Of a DNA stretch of 64,000 nucleotides, positions 1 through 9,708 are shown piece by piece. Position 1 is the first letter of the stretch; every line of letters starts with the position of its first letter. The stretch lies in contig NZ_SLZZ01000011.1 in the NCBI RefSeq assembly GCF_004346165.1, positions 1-64,000 of the forward strand, written 5' to 3'. Below the pieces are notes generated by a model that did no database searches, was not told where the DNA came from, and was given only the letters and a program-made list of their open reading frames with translations. Origin of the DNA: Muricomes intestini. GTDB lineage: Bacteria; Bacillota; Clostridia; Lachnospirales; Lachnospiraceae. Made by a program: the position numbers and the translations under genes.

Positions 1-67
1 GGAGATCCAGATTACATGTCACCCAATTCAACGTTGAATGGCGGGGAACATTTGTTATATTTTCAGA

Positions 68-96
68 TTGTCTTTTTTCCCTTGATAAGCTATAAT
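68..96 (+). promoter_or_regulatory. Sigma-A type promoter of the aldolase gene
   Basis: TTGTCT and TATAAT are separated by 17 bases, and the -10 ends 35 bases before the aldolase start codon. A 14-bp perfect palindrome ATTCAACGTTGAAT lies upstream at 28-41 and may belong to the preceding gene's end or to an operator; the sequence does not decide. Confidence 0.6.
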
Positions 97-131
97 AAGA
101 AAAGATTTGACAGAGAAGTGGAGGATATAAT

Positions 132-998
132 ATGTTAGTATCAGCAAAAGAAATGCTTCAAAAGGCAAAGGCCGGCCACTATGCAGTAGGTCAGTTTAAC
201 ATTAACAACCTGGAATGGACAAAAGCTATCCTGGCAACGGCTCAGGAATGTAACTCACCGGTAATTTTGGGTGTGTCCGAAGGGGCCGGAAAATATATGA
301 CCGGATACAAGACAGTTGCAAGTATGGTGAAGGCCATGCTGGAGGAAATGAACATTACCGTTCCAGTTGCTCTTCACTTGGATCACGGCAGTTATGAGGG
401 ATGTCTGAAATGTGTAGAAGCAGGATTTTCCTCCATTATGTTTGACGGATCTCATTACCCAATTGAGGAGAATGTAGCTAAGACTAAGGAGCTTGTAGGC
501 ATTGTAAAAGAACATGGAATGTCTCTGGAAGCAGAAGTCGGTTCTATCGGAGGTGAGGAAGACGGAGTTATCGGAAGAGGCGAGTGTGCTGACCCTCAGG
601 AATGCAAGATGGTTGCAGATCTTGGGATCGATTTCCTCGCAGCAGGAATTGGTAACATCCACGGCAAATATCCTGAAAACTGGGAGGGACTAAGCTTTGA
701 GACGCTGGATGCTATTCAGAAGCTGACAAAAGAGATGCCTCTGGTGCTTCACGGCGGCACAGGTATCCCGGATGATATGATTAAAAAAGCTATTGATTTA
801 GGAGTCGCAAAAATTAATGTAAACACCGAATGCCAGTTATCTTTTGCAGCTGCAACGCGTAAATATATAGAAGCAGGAAAAGATTTGGAAGGAAAGGGCT
901 TTGACCCGCGTAAACTATTGAAACCAGGCACAGATGCAATTGCTGCGACTGTGAAGGAGAAAATGGAATTATTCGGCTCAGTCGGAAAAGCTGAATAA
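132..998 (+). CDS. fba: Class II fructose-bisphosphate aldolase
   Basis: A cytosolic zinc enzyme of glycolysis and gluconeogenesis that reversibly splits fructose 1,6-bisphosphate into dihydroxyacetone phosphate and glyceraldehyde 3-phosphate. The 288-residue length is normal for the short class II family. HLDHG (about residues 82-86) carries the catalytic Asp and a zinc His; GSHYP (106-110), the later NIHGKY and HGGTG (207-211) supply the other zinc and phosphate contacts, and NVNTE (229-233) the C-terminal phosphate site. A GTGGAGG ribosome site precedes the ATG. It appears monocistronic, because the next gene has its own promoter. A tagatose- or ketose-bisphosphate aldolase of the same fold is the alternative. 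Confidence in the family is high, slightly lower for the substrate. Confidence 0.93.
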   Translation: MLVSAKEMLQKAKAGHYAVGQFNINNLEWTKAILATAQECNSPVILGVSEGAGKYMTGYKTVASMVKAMLEEMNITVPVALHLDHGSYEGCLKCVEAGFSSIMFDGSHYPIEENVAKTKELVGIVKEHGMSLEAEVGSIGGEEDGVIGRGECADPQECKMVADLGIDFLAAGIGNIHGKYPENWEGLSFETLDAIQKLTKEMPLVLHGGTGIPDDMIKKAIDLGVAKINVNTECQLSFAAATRKYIEAGKDLEGKGFDPRKLLKPGTDAIAATVKEKMELFGSVGKAE

Positions 999-1013
999 AA
1001 TTTAAAGTTTTGC

Positions 1014-1042
1014 TTGCCTTTTTTTGACGGTTGAGGTATACT
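1014..1042 (+). promoter_or_regulatory. Promoter of the glutamine synthetase leader
   Basis: TTGCCT, a 17-base spacer and TATACT lie between aldolase and glnN. The transcript would begin near 1049, upstream of a strong intrinsic terminator, so glnN expression probably depends on reading through it. Confidence 0.5.
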
Positions 1043-1062
1043 GACACACGTAGATATGAACG

Positions 1063-1100
1063 AAGGCGTTCCAAGATGACTTGGAGTGCCTTTTTGTTTT
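1063..1100 (+). terminator. Intrinsic terminator in the glnN leader
   Basis: Two stem segments, AAGGC/GCCTT and TCCAAG/CTTGGA, separated by a symmetric GT/GT internal loop and capped by ATGA, are followed by TTTTTGTTTT. It lies between the apparent glnN promoter and the glnN start. It may instead terminate upstream transcription, or serve as an attenuator. Confidence 0.7.
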
Positions 1101-1142
1101 AGAAAACAGGATTTATAAAAAGCAAAGAGGAAGGGAAGAATT

Positions 1143-3257
1143 ATGAGCGCAGAATTGATCAACGTTGCGGATATTTTTGGGGAAAACGTGTTTAATGATA
1201 CTGTAATGCAGGAACGTTTGCCGAAAAAGGTCTACAAAAATCTGAGAGAGACAATTGAGGAAGGGAATGAATTGGATCTTGCGACTGCTGATGTGATTGC
1301 ACATGAGATGAAGGAATGGGCGATTGAAAAGGGGGCAACCCATTATACGCACTGGTTTCAGCCCTTGACAGGAGTGACTGCCGAAAAACATGACTCTTTC
1401 ATTTCTGCTCCTCTCCCAAGCGGCAAGGTGCTGATGAGTTTTTCGGGGAAAGAACTGATTAAGGGAGAACCGGATGCATCCTCGTTTCCGTCAGGCGGGC
1501 TTAGGGCAACTTTTGAAGCAAGAGGATATACAGCCTGGGATTGTACGTCGCCTGCATTTATAAGAAAGGATGCGGGAGGGGCGACACTTTGCATCCCCAC
1601 AGCATTTTGCTCTTACAAAGGTGAGGCGCTGGATCAGAAAACACCTTTACTGAGATCTATGGAAGCGATTTCCGTTCAGTCTTTAAGGCTTCTTCATCTT
1701 TTTGGAAACACTACATCAAAAAGAGTTACACCCTCTGTCGGTCCGGAGCAGGAATATTTTCTTGTGGATGCAGAGAAGTTTTTACAGAGAAAGGATTTAA
1801 TTTATACAGGACGAACATTGTTCGGGGCAATGCCGCCAAAGGGCCAGGAGATGGATGATCATTACTTTGGCACTATCCGGCAGAGAGTTGCGTCCTATAT
1901 GAAGGATATAAACGAAGAACTGTGGAAGGTAGGCGTTCCCGCGAAGACTCAGCATAACGAAGTGGCGCCGGCCCAGCATGAGCTGGCATCTATTTATTCG
2001 CCGGCCAATATTGCCGTTGACCATAATCAGCTGATTATGCAGACCATGAAAAGGGTGGCCTGCCAGCATGGCATGAAATGCCTGCTTCACGAAAAACCTT
2101 TTGCAGGTGTGAACGGTTCCGGCAAGCATAACAACTGGTCTCTGATTACAGACGATGGAATCAATATGTTGGACCCCGGCGTGACCCCTCACGAAAACAC
2201 ACAATTTCTGTTGGTTTTGATGTGCATTTTGAAAGCAGTCAACAAACATGCGGATCTTCTGCGTGAATCTGCCGCTGATCCGGGAAACGATCACAGACTG
2301 GGAGCAAATGAGGCACCTCCGGCAATTATTTCTGTTTTTCTTGGAGAGCAGCTTGCGGATGTGATGGAACAGCTGATTAGCACAGGAGAAGCAACCCACA
2401 GTATAAAGGGCGGCAGGCTGATGACCGGAGTTAAGACATTGCCGGATCTTACAAAGGATGCTACAGACAGAAACAGGACTTCGCCATTTGCATTTACAGG
2501 AAATAAATTTGAATTCCGCATGGTTGGCTCCAGAGATTCCATAGCTGCTCCAAATATTGTTTTAAATACTATTGTAGCCGAAGCATTTTCTGAGGCGTGC
2601 AATGTGCTGGAAGAAGCAAATGATTTTGAGTTAGCACTTCATGATTTGATCAAGGAATATGCAACAGAAAATCAGCGAATTGTTTTTAATGGTGACGGAT
2701 ATTCAGAGGCATGGGTGGAAGAGGCTGAAAGGCGGGAACTTCCAAATATTAAATCTATGGTGGAGGCTATTCCTGCGATGACGACAGAGAAGGCTGTAAA
2801 TTTGTTTGAGAAGTTTAATGTATTCACAAAGGCAGAGCTGGAATCCCGCGCAGAGATTCAGTACGAAACCTATGCGAAAGCCATTAACATTGAAGCACGT
2901 ACCATGATTGATATGACAAGTAAGCAGATTATTCCTGCAATCATGAAGTATACGAAGACACTGGCAGATACAGTTCTTGCCGTAAAAGAAGCAGGGGCAG
3001 ATGCGTCTGTGCAGTTAGAGGTTTTAAGCAATGTTTCTGCATTGCTGACCCATACGAGAGATGCCCTGGAAGCTTTGATTAAAGTTACAGATGAAGCTGC
3101 AGGTAAAGAGGAGGGAGCTGCTCGGGCAAACTTCTATCATACGGACGTATTTCCGGCTATGGAAGTGCTTCGTGCACCGGTTGATAAACTGGAAATGATA
3201 GTAGATAAAGAGGTATGGCCGATGCCATCCTATGGTGATCTGATTTTCGAAGTGTAA
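1143..3257 (+). CDS. glnN: Type III glutamine synthetase
   Basis: ATP-dependent condensation of ammonia and glutamate to glutamine in the cytosol; the main ammonia-assimilation step in many gut anaerobes. The 704-residue length is typical of GSIII, which is much larger than GlnA. GPEQEYF (about residue 200) holds the first metal-binding glutamates, [11 protein letters not shown] (about 269) is the GSIII signature, GSGKHNNWS (about 324) lies in the glutamate/ATP region and the arginine- and phenylalanine-rich FEFR segment follows at about 455. The start follows GAAGGGAAG. The promoter and terminator upstream suggest control by attenuation. A small HD protein follows after 44 bases. Confidence 0.95.
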   Translation: MSAELINVADIFGENVFNDTVMQERLPKKVYKNLRETIEEGNELDLATADVIAHEMKEWAIEKGATHYTHWFQPLTGVTAEKHDSFISAPLPSGKVLMSFSGKELIKGEPDASSFPSGGLRATFEARGYTAWDCTSPAFIRKDAGGATLCIPTAFCSYKGEALDQKTPLLRSMEAISVQSLRLLHLFGNTTSKRVTPSVGPEQEYFLVDAEKFLQRKDLIYTGRTLFGAMPPKGQEMDDHYFGTIRQRVASYMKDINEELWKVGVPAKTQHNEVAPAQHELASIYSPANIAVDHNQLIMQTMKRVACQHGMKCLLHEKPFAGVNGSGKHNNWSLITDDGINMLDPGVTPHENTQFLLVLMCILKAVNKHADLLRESAADPGNDHRLGANEAPPAIISVFLGEQLADVMEQLISTGEATHSIKGGRLMTGVKTLPDLTKDATDRNRTSPFAFTGNKFEFRMVGSRDSIAAPNIVLNTIVAEAFSEACNVLEEANDFELALHDLIKEYATENQRIVFNGDGYSEAWVEEAERRELPNIKSMVEAIPAMTTEKAVNLFEKFNVFTKAELESRAEIQYETYAKAINIEARTMIDMTSKQIIPAIMKYTKTLADTVLAVKEAGADASVQLEVLSNVSALLTHTRDALEALIKVTDEAAGKEEGAARANFYHTDVFPAMEVLRAPVDKLEMIVDKEVWPMPSYGDLIFEV

Positions 3258-3301
3258 GGTTCTAAGGCGTAATGTACATAAGAAGTGTGAAAGGCGTCGT
3301 G

Positions 3302-3820
3302 ATGAAAAGTAGTGTGGCCATAGAAAAAATGATAGAGTTTTATGGGGGAAATCTGCATGATATCAATCATTTCCTGAAAGTATATGCTTATGCGAAGACT
3401 ATAGGTGAATTGGAAAAACTAGATATCAAAACCCAGGAAACTCTTGAATTAGCGGCAGTTGTACATGATATTGCGTGCCCGCTCTGCCGTGAAAAATATG
3501 GCAGTACAAATGGGAAATACCAGGAGGCAGAAGGTGGTGCTTTGACAATGCAGTTTTTGAGGGAGCTTGAATGCGACGCAGAGATGACTGAAAGAATATG
3601 CTACTTAGTTTCGCATCATCACACATATACAGGTGTTGACGGGGTGGATTATCAGATACTGCTGGAAGCAGACTTCCTTGTAAATGCAGATGAAGCTGAC
3701 ATATCAAAAGAAGCAATAATCGAGATGATGAACCGGGTATTTAAGACGGAAACTGGAATATGTCTATTGAAATCTGTTTACGGACTCTCTGAAAACAAAA
3801 AAGAGAAGCAGTCATCTTGA
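3302..3820 (+). CDS. HD-domain putative phosphohydrolase
   Basis: A 172-residue member of the HD superfamily of metal-dependent phosphohydrolases. Visible metal ligands are the N-terminal His of HDINH, the HD pair in VVHDIA and the HHH cluster in the middle; the domain fills the whole chain, with no sensor or kinase domain fused. An upstream in-frame ATG at 3272 is possible, but AAAGGCG before 3302 and the usual start of this small family favour the shorter form. It is probably cotranscribed with glnN and ends before a strong terminator. The substrate, possibly a nucleotide, cannot be read from the sequence. Confidence 0.75.
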   Translation: MKSSVAIEKMIEFYGGNLHDINHFLKVYAYAKTIGELEKLDIKTQETLELAAVVHDIACPLCREKYGSTNGKYQEAEGGALTMQFLRELECDAEMTERICYLVSHHHTYTGVDGVDYQILLEADFLVNADEADISKEAIIEMMNRVFKTETGICLLKSVYGLSENKKEKQSS

Positions 3821-3867
3821 GACACACTTCACACTAAAATTTAAAAAGTTTATACTTTTACAACATT

Positions 3868-3896
3868 GCCGCAGGGGTATCCCCTGTGGCTTTTTT
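3868..3896 (+). terminator. Intrinsic terminator after the HD gene
   Basis: GCCGCAGGGG pairs with CCCCTGTGGC around a TAT loop and is followed by six T. It closes the glnN-HD transcription unit. Confidence 0.85.
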
Positions 3897-3932
3897 CCGC
3901 AATTAGGAACAAGTTTATGGGATTGAAAAGGT

Positions 3933-4037
3933 TTGCGCGGCCGGAAAAAAGAGGTATAATAGGACAGACAGAAAAGTACACAGAAAAAATATTCAGAATA
4001 TTCTGAATACGGAGCGCAAAAGGGTCTGACCCCTTTT
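3933..4037 (+). promoter_or_regulatory. Promoter and palindromes before the COG3044-sbcDC operon
   Basis: TTGCGC (3933-3938), 16 bases and TATAAT (3955-3960) form a plausible promoter. An 18-bp perfect palindrome, ATTCAGAATATTCTGAAT (3991-4008), lies about 25 bases into the transcript and could be an operator. A GGGTCTGACCCC-type interspersed palindrome follows at 4018-4037, just before the ribosome site. Confidence 0.5.
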
Positions 4038-4060
4038 AGTAGAGAAAGGAGTTTACGATT

Positions 4061-5764
4061 ATGAAGACATCTACGGAGTTGAGGGATTTATTGAACAGGA
4101 TTGATCGCAGGAGTTATCCCGCTTATAAAGATACAAAGGGGGCTTATCGGTTTCCGGGTTACCAGCTTTCCATTGACCATGTACAGGGGGATCCGTTCGC
4201 ATCGCCCTCAAAGCTGAGTGTTCATATGGAAGGGAAGACTGCGGGCTTTCCCAGGGAGCTGTTTGAGACAGAGCACCGCAGGGCGGCGCTGCAGGACTAT
4301 CTGACGAGACAGTTTGGTTGCGCGGCGGAACAGTATGCTTTCAAAGCAAAGGGCTCGGGCAAGAGCGGTCTGATTGCGGTGAGCCGTTGTGGGCAGGAGG
4401 TGCTGGAACGCACCGCATGTGTGATTGAGCCAGAGAGTGGAAATGTAATTCTCAGGCTGGAAGCAGGGTTCCCGGCGAATGGGAGAACGATTAATGCAAG
4501 GGAATTGATAAAGATATTGTTTGATTTTCTTCCGGAAAGTGTAGAAAGCTCACTTTATTATAAGAACAGTGATAAGAAAAGGATTCAGCAGACGGTATTT
4601 CTCACCGACGATCAGCAGTTTATCAGAGAACAGCTGCCAAAGATGGGGCTGATTGCTTTCGTGGCTGATGGATCAGTGCTGCCCAGAGAATCTGGGATTT
4701 CTTCAAAGCCTATGAAGGGTGCAGTTGTGTTCGAGTCTCCGAAGGAGCTGAAAGTGACTATGGAACTGCCGCACAGAGGAAAAATAACGGGGATGGGAAT
4801 ACGCCGCGGCATCACTCTGATTGTGGGCGGGGGCTATCATGGCAAGTCAACCCTTCTGAAGGCGCTGGAGCTGGGAGTTTACAATCATATTGCAGGTGAC
4901 GGGAGAGAGTATGTTATCACGGATGACACTGCTGTGAAAATCAGGGCTGAAGATGGCAGGAGCATTAAGAAAACAGATATTTCCATGTTCATCAATGACC
5001 TCCCCAACGGAAAAGAGACGAAAGGATTCTGTACGGAAGATGCCAGCGGAAGTACATCCCAGGCAGCAAACGTGATAGAGGCCATGGAGGCAGGAGCAAA
5101 ACTACTTCTGATTGATGAGGATACAAGTGCAACGAACTTTATGATCCGGGATGAGCTGATGCAGCGGGTAATTCACAGAGACATGGAACCCATCACACCG
5201 TTTATTGAACGGATAAAGGAGTTGTATGAGGAATATGGTATTTCTACGGTAATAGTGGCGGGAAGTTCAGGAGCATATTTCCATATTGCAGACTGTATCG
5301 TTCAGATGGATAGATATGTGCCCAAAGATATTACAGTGCCTGCAAAAAAAGAGGCAGAGAATTTCCCTATGCTTGAAGGGCCGGAAGAAAAAGCAGACAA
5401 GCCTGTATTTTCAAGGTGTCCGAGAGCTAACAATGCATTTCGCGGGGAGGGCAGGATTAAGATGAAAACAATGGGAAAAGAGGCCGTTCAGATTAACAGG
5501 GAAACTATAGATCTGCGCTATGTGGAACAGATTGTGGATAGTGAGCAGGTATCAGCTCTCGGATACTGCGTTCGGTATGCACAAAAGCATTTGCTGGATG
5601 GAAGGAAGAGCCTGCAGAAGACAGCAGAAGAGCTGGAGCAGAAGATTCGAAGAGATGGGCTGGCGGCTTTATGTGAGAACAGTTCAAATATTGCAAATCT
5701 TGCACTGCCGAGAAAGCAGGAAATCCATGCCTGTCTGAACCGCTGCCGGGGACTGAAATTATAG
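4061..5764 (+). CDS. COG3044-type ATPase of the ABC class
   Basis: A 567-residue soluble P-loop ATPase resembling the COG3044 family (predicted ABC-class ATPases without membrane domains). The P-loop is GGGYHGKSTLLKAL at about residues 258-271; the Walker B segment LLLIDEDTSATNF follows about 90 residues later, and GSSGAYFHIAD resembles the switch region of the family. There are no membrane segments, so transport is unlikely. The start has a strong AGAAAGGAG site. The stop lies 10 bases before sbcD, so the three genes form one operon; a link to DNA or RNA end processing is inferred from context only. The biochemical role of the family is not established. Confidence 0.8.
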   Translation: MKTSTELRDLLNRIDRRSYPAYKDTKGAYRFPGYQLSIDHVQGDPFASPSKLSVHMEGKTAGFPRELFETEHRRAALQDYLTRQFGCAAEQYAFKAKGSGKSGLIAVSRCGQEVLERTACVIEPESGNVILRLEAGFPANGRTINARELIKILFDFLPESVESSLYYKNSDKKRIQQTVFLTDDQQFIREQLPKMGLIAFVADGSVLPRESGISSKPMKGAVVFESPKELKVTMELPHRGKITGMGIRRGITLIVGGGYHGKSTLLKALELGVYNHIAGDGREYVITDDTAVKIRAEDGRSIKKTDISMFINDLPNGKETKGFCTEDASGSTSQAANVIEAMEAGAKLLLIDEDTSATNFMIRDELMQRVIHRDMEPITPFIERIKELYEEYGISTVIVAGSSGAYFHIADCIVQMDRYVPKDITVPAKKEAENFPMLEGPEEKADKPVFSRCPRANNAFRGEGRIKMKTMGKEAVQINRETIDLRYVEQIVDSEQVSALGYCVRYAQKHLLDGRKSLQKTAEELEQKIRRDGLAALCENSSNIANLALPRKQEIHACLNRCRGLKL

Positions 5765-5774
5765 GAGGAACATT

Positions 5775-6929
5775 ATGCGCTTTTTTCACTTATCCGATCT
5801 GCATATAGGCAGGCGGCTGCACTATTACAATCTGTTGGAGGATCAGAGATATATTTTAAATGAGGTGGCTGGTTATGTAGAGCAGATGCACCCTGATGCA
5901 GTTGTGATTGCGGGTGATATCTATGATAAAGCTGTGCCATCTGCGGAGGCAGTGTCACTTTTTGATGATTTTTTGACCAAACTGGCAGATATAGCACCCT
6001 ATGCTGCGGTTCTGATTATTAGTGGAAATCATGACTCCTCCCAAAGGCTGGATTATGCCAGCCGGCTTCTTGGCCGCCAGAATATTTATATTGCAGGAGA
6101 ACCCCCCGCTGAAAAAGAAGATCATTTAAAAATAGTGACTCTTTCAGATGAATATGGAGAAGTGAATTTTTATTTGCTCCCTTTTTTAAAACCAGGTTAT
6201 GTAAGAAATGTGTTTGAGAAGGAAGCTCCGGAGAACTACAGCGAAGCGGTAGCCCGGATTCTGGAGCGTGAGGAGATAGACTGTACGAAGCGGAACGTAC
6301 TGGTCTCTCATCAGTTTTATACCGGGAATGGCGATATACCAGATACCTGTGATTCTGAAATGTTTTCCGTGGGAGGAATTGATAATGTAGACATTCGTCC
6401 CCTGTTGCAATTTGATTATGCGGCTCTGGGACATATCCACCGAGCCCAACAGGTGGGGAAACCCTTTATCCGTTATTGCGGCACGCTTCTAAAATATTCT
6501 GTAAGTGAAGCCGAACATAACAAGACTCTTCACATGGTAGAACTGAAAGGAAAAGGAACGGAGATTCATGTGGAATTACTGCCCCTGCACCCTTTGAGGA
6601 ATGTGTGCAGAGTACGTGGGGAAATGGACGAAATTCTGAAAAATGCCAAATTAGAAGACAAAGATGACTATGTCAGTATCACGCTGACTGACGAGATAGA
6701 GCCTTACAGGCCAAAGGAACAGCTGGAGAAAGTTTATTCTCATATCCTTGAAATTCGTATGGATAATACAAGGACAAGAAAACGTCTGGGAGAATTCGAC
6801 ATGAAGACAGAAATTACAGACCCTTTGACTTTGTTTAATGATTTTTTTCGGGAAATTCAAGGCAGAGAAATATCTGGGAAGGAACGGGACATTTTAGAGC
6901 AGGTATTGGACAGGGCGAAAGGAGAATAG
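5775..6929 (+). CDS. sbcD: Exonuclease subunit SbcD (Mre11-like)
   Basis: Nuclease subunit of the SbcCD complex, which opens DNA hairpins and processes double-strand ends. The 384-residue protein has the ordered metallophosphoesterase motifs: HLSDLHIG at the N-terminus, GDIYD near 47-51, GNHDS near 83-87 and GHIH near 218-221, which bind two manganese ions. The capping and SbcC-binding region follows. AGGAGG sits 6 bases before the ATG. Its stop is one base from sbcC, as expected for subunits made together. Confidence 0.95.
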   Translation: MRFFHLSDLHIGRRLHYYNLLEDQRYILNEVAGYVEQMHPDAVVIAGDIYDKAVPSAEAVSLFDDFLTKLADIAPYAAVLIISGNHDSSQRLDYASRLLGRQNIYIAGEPPAEKEDHLKIVTLSDEYGEVNFYLLPFLKPGYVRNVFEKEAPENYSEAVARILEREEIDCTKRNVLVSHQFYTGNGDIPDTCDSEMFSVGGIDNVDIRPLLQFDYAALGHIHRAQQVGKPFIRYCGTLLKYSVSEAEHNKTLHMVELKGKGTEIHVELLPLHPLRNVCRVRGEMDEILKNAKLEDKDDYVSITLTDEIEPYRPKEQLEKVYSHILEIRMDNTRTRKRLGEFDMKTEITDPLTLFNDFFREIQGREISGKERDILEQVLDRAKGE

Positions 6930-6930
6930 T

Positions 6931-9600
6931 ATGAGACCGGTGAAGTTGACAATGTCCGCTTTTGGCTCCTATGCAGGAGTGGAAGAGATTGATTTTACAA
7001 AAGTCCGGCAGGGCCTTTTTCTCATTACGGGGGATACAGGAGCAGGGAAAACAACCATTTTTGATGCTGTGACTTATGCTTTGTATGATAAGACGAGCGG
7101 AGGCAGGCGGGACGGAAATATGATGCGCAGCCAGTATGCCCCGGAGGATGTGGACACTTATGTGGAATATACATTTTCTTATAAGGAGAAGGAATATACA
7201 GTCAGAAGAAATCCGGAATATCTTAGAATAGGGAAGAGGCGGTCATCTGACGGGTCTCCCAGATATGTAAAGGAAACTGCAAAAGTGAGTCTGCTGATGC
7301 CGGATGGAAAAGAATATCAGGGAAAGAAAAAAGATATCAATCAAAAAATAGAAGAAATCATGGGATTGGATGTAAATCAGTTTACCCAGATTGCTATGAT
7401 TGCCCAGGGGGATTTTCTGAAGCTTCTCCATGCGGAGTCCAGGGAGCGGAAACGAATCTTCTCCAGGATTTTTCAGACGAAATTATACTGGCAGGTACAG
7501 GAGGGGCTGAAGGAACAGGCAAAGCAGCTCTATATAAGTCTTGAGGATAATACAAAAGACTGCCGGCGGGAGATGGAGCGTGTGGAGCCCCTCCCGGATA
7601 GTGAAGAGAAAGCGATGTGGGATAGATTGCTGGCGTTGGAAATGCCGGCAGGGACAGATGTACTTCTTACATTGAAAGAAATATGCAGGCAAGGAAAGAC
7701 ATTGGAGATGGCTGCCCGGCAGCAGGAAGCGGAAATTCAAAGGAAAGTGGACGAACTGAATATCCTGATCCGAAATCAGGAAGAAGTCAACCATCTTTTC
7801 ATACTGAAGGCGCAGACAGAAGATAAGCTTGCAGAATTGGAAGTGCAGAAAATAGACATGGAAGAACTCCGCCGACAGGTTGAAGAAGGAGCGAGAGCAG
7901 AGAAGGTATCAATAGAAGAAGAACAATATAAGCGAACCAGCGCAGAGTTGGATAACCTGAAACAGACAGTAGCAGAAACAAAGGGCTGGCTTGTGGGTCA
8001 GAAGGAAAAAACAGTGGCAGAAAAAGCGGAAGTAAAGCAAAAGGAAGAAGAACTTCTGCAGAAAGAGCCTGTGCTTCAGCAGCAGATTGTCACGCTTAAA
8101 GGTATCCTGCCAAAATACGCCCGAATACGCAGGCTTGAAAATTCTTATAATGAGCAGATGAAAAAAATGGAATTAATTCTGGAAGAATGCCGGAGAGCCT
8201 CTGTAGATTATGAAGAGAAATATCAACGTTTCTTTGAGGAGCAGGCAGGCATTCTGGCAGAAAAATTGAAGCAGGGGGAGCCCTGTCCTGTATGTGGTTC
8301 CACTGTACATCCCCAAAAAGCAGAGGTCTTGGACGGGGCGCCGGGTCAGAAAGAGGTAGAGCAGGCAAAGGTAAAAAGGGATAAAAAGGAAAAGGAGCGT
8401 TCCGATATTCAGGAGCAGTTCCAGGAATGTAAAAGTAACCTCCAATCCGAGAAAGGGAGTTTAAAGGAAGCTATTGGAGAAATCTGGAATGACTTGGATG
8501 CTTCAGAGGTGTGGATGGAGGAGGAACAGGTAAAAGGTAAGCTGCAGAAGCTTGAACTAGAGCTGCGGCAGAAGAAGGAAGACTTTCAAAAAAGAGAGAA
8601 GCATCTTCAGCGGTTAGTGGGAGAATTTAAGCACAAAAGCGGGCTTTTAGAAAGCCAGGAAAAGCAGCTTCAGGAATTGAATATAAAGCAGGAAGAACAA
8701 GAAAAGGATTTCCAGGCAGGGCTAAAAGAGCAGAAATTTTCAACTTATGCAAGCTACGTCCGGGCAAAAGAGTGGATAAACGGCAGGGGAGAAAGGAAGC
8801 GGCGCCTGAGCGAATATGATGCACGGTGCCTTGAGGTAAAAACCCGGCATGAAATGTTATGTCAGCAGAGCGCAGGAAAAGAGCCTGCCGAGTTGACGGA
8901 AGAAAAAGAAAAGTTGGAAGCATTGACAGCTTCTCAAAAGAACCAGAGAGAAAAATGGATTTCTCTCTATAGTAAAAACCAAAGGAACGAAGAAGCAAGA
9001 ATGAAATTGAAAAAGTATTTTGGTGATAAGGAGAGCCTGACGGCTGAATATGAGATGGTAAATAATTTAAGCTGTACAGCAAATGGCAATTTGTCAGGAA
9101 GTGTAAAACTGGATTTTGAGACTTACGTGCAGCGAAAATATTTTAAACAGATTATTCAAGCAGCAAACAGACGCCTTAGTAAAATGACCTCCAATGAATT
9201 TATTCTGCAGTGCCGTGAGATAAAGGATTTGAGCAGCCAGGGCCAGGCGGGACTGGATTTGGATGTCTATCATCTTGTCAATGATTCAGTGAGAGATGTA
9301 AAAACTTTGTCCGGCGGAGAATCCTTTATGGCCTCCTTATCCATGGCGCTGGGTCTGGCAGATATTGTACAAAATACTGCAGGTGCCATCAGTTTGGAAA
9401 CGATGTTTGTGGATGAAGGCTTCGGCTCTCTGGATGATGTGGCAAGAGACAGGGCAATTCAAATATTGCAGAAACTTGCGGGAGAAAAGGGTCTGGTCGG
9501 AATTATATCCCATGTGAATGAACTAAAAAGTCAGATAGAATGGCAGCTTGTAGTGAAAAAGACGGAGCGGGGGAGCCATGCACATTGGGTATTAGAATAA
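6931..9600 (+). CDS. sbcC: Exonuclease subunit SbcC (Rad50-like)
   Basis: ATPase/coiled-coil subunit of SbcCD. Walker A is GDTGAGKTT (about residues 34-42). Long charged coiled coils run on both sides of a central zinc hook, GEPCPVCGSTVHP (CPVC near 452). The signature LSGGESFMASLSMALGLAD (about 793) and Walker B FVDEGFGSLDD (about 827) are at the C-terminus. The 889-residue length is somewhat short for SbcC, mainly through shorter coils, and no key motif is missing. It is the last gene of the COG3044-sbcD-sbcC operon. Confidence 0.95.
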   Translation: MRPVKLTMSAFGSYAGVEEIDFTKVRQGLFLITGDTGAGKTTIFDAVTYALYDKTSGGRRDGNMMRSQYAPEDVDTYVEYTFSYKEKEYTVRRNPEYLRIGKRRSSDGSPRYVKETAKVSLLMPDGKEYQGKKKDINQKIEEIMGLDVNQFTQIAMIAQGDFLKLLHAESRERKRIFSRIFQTKLYWQVQEGLKEQAKQLYISLEDNTKDCRREMERVEPLPDSEEKAMWDRLLALEMPAGTDVLLTLKEICRQGKTLEMAARQQEAEIQRKVDELNILIRNQEEVNHLFILKAQTEDKLAELEVQKIDMEELRRQVEEGARAEKVSIEEEQYKRTSAELDNLKQTVAETKGWLVGQKEKTVAEKAEVKQKEEELLQKEPVLQQQIVTLKGILPKYARIRRLENSYNEQMKKMELILEECRRASVDYEEKYQRFFEEQAGILAEKLKQGEPCPVCGSTVHPQKAEVLDGAPGQKEVEQAKVKRDKKEKERSDIQEQFQECKSNLQSEKGSLKEAIGEIWNDLDASEVWMEEEQVKGKLQKLELELRQKKEDFQKREKHLQRLVGEFKHKSGLLESQEKQLQELNIKQEEQEKDFQAGLKEQKFSTYASYVRAKEWINGRGERKRRLSEYDARCLEVKTRHEMLCQQSAGKEPAELTEEKEKLEALTASQKNQREKWISLYSKNQRNEEARMKLKKYFGDKESLTAEYEMVNNLSCTANGNLSGSVKLDFETYVQRKYFKQIIQAANRRLSKMTSNEFILQCREIKDLSSQGQAGLDLDVYHLVNDSVRDVKTLSGGESFMASLSMALGLADIVQNTAGAISLETMFVDEGFGSLDDVARDRAIQILQKLAGEKGLVGIISHVNELKSQIEWQLVVKKTERGSHAHWVLE

Positions 9601-9708
9601 ACGGACAAATAATCTGCCTCAAAAATTCCACATTTATAACACAAATATTTCACAAAGTTCTGCTAACCTTATCGTTATGTGAAATTCATATGACAGGGAG
9701 GTAAGGAT

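Noticed and set aside
1049-1100. ANTAR or known riboswitch in the glnN leader
   Set aside because: The single hairpin has an ATGA loop and no second hexaloop hairpin; no known aptamer is recognisable.
1797-2399. 200-codon minus-strand frame inside glnN
   Set aside because: Opposite a fully conserved enzyme gene, no ribosome site, Cys/His-rich nonsense composition.
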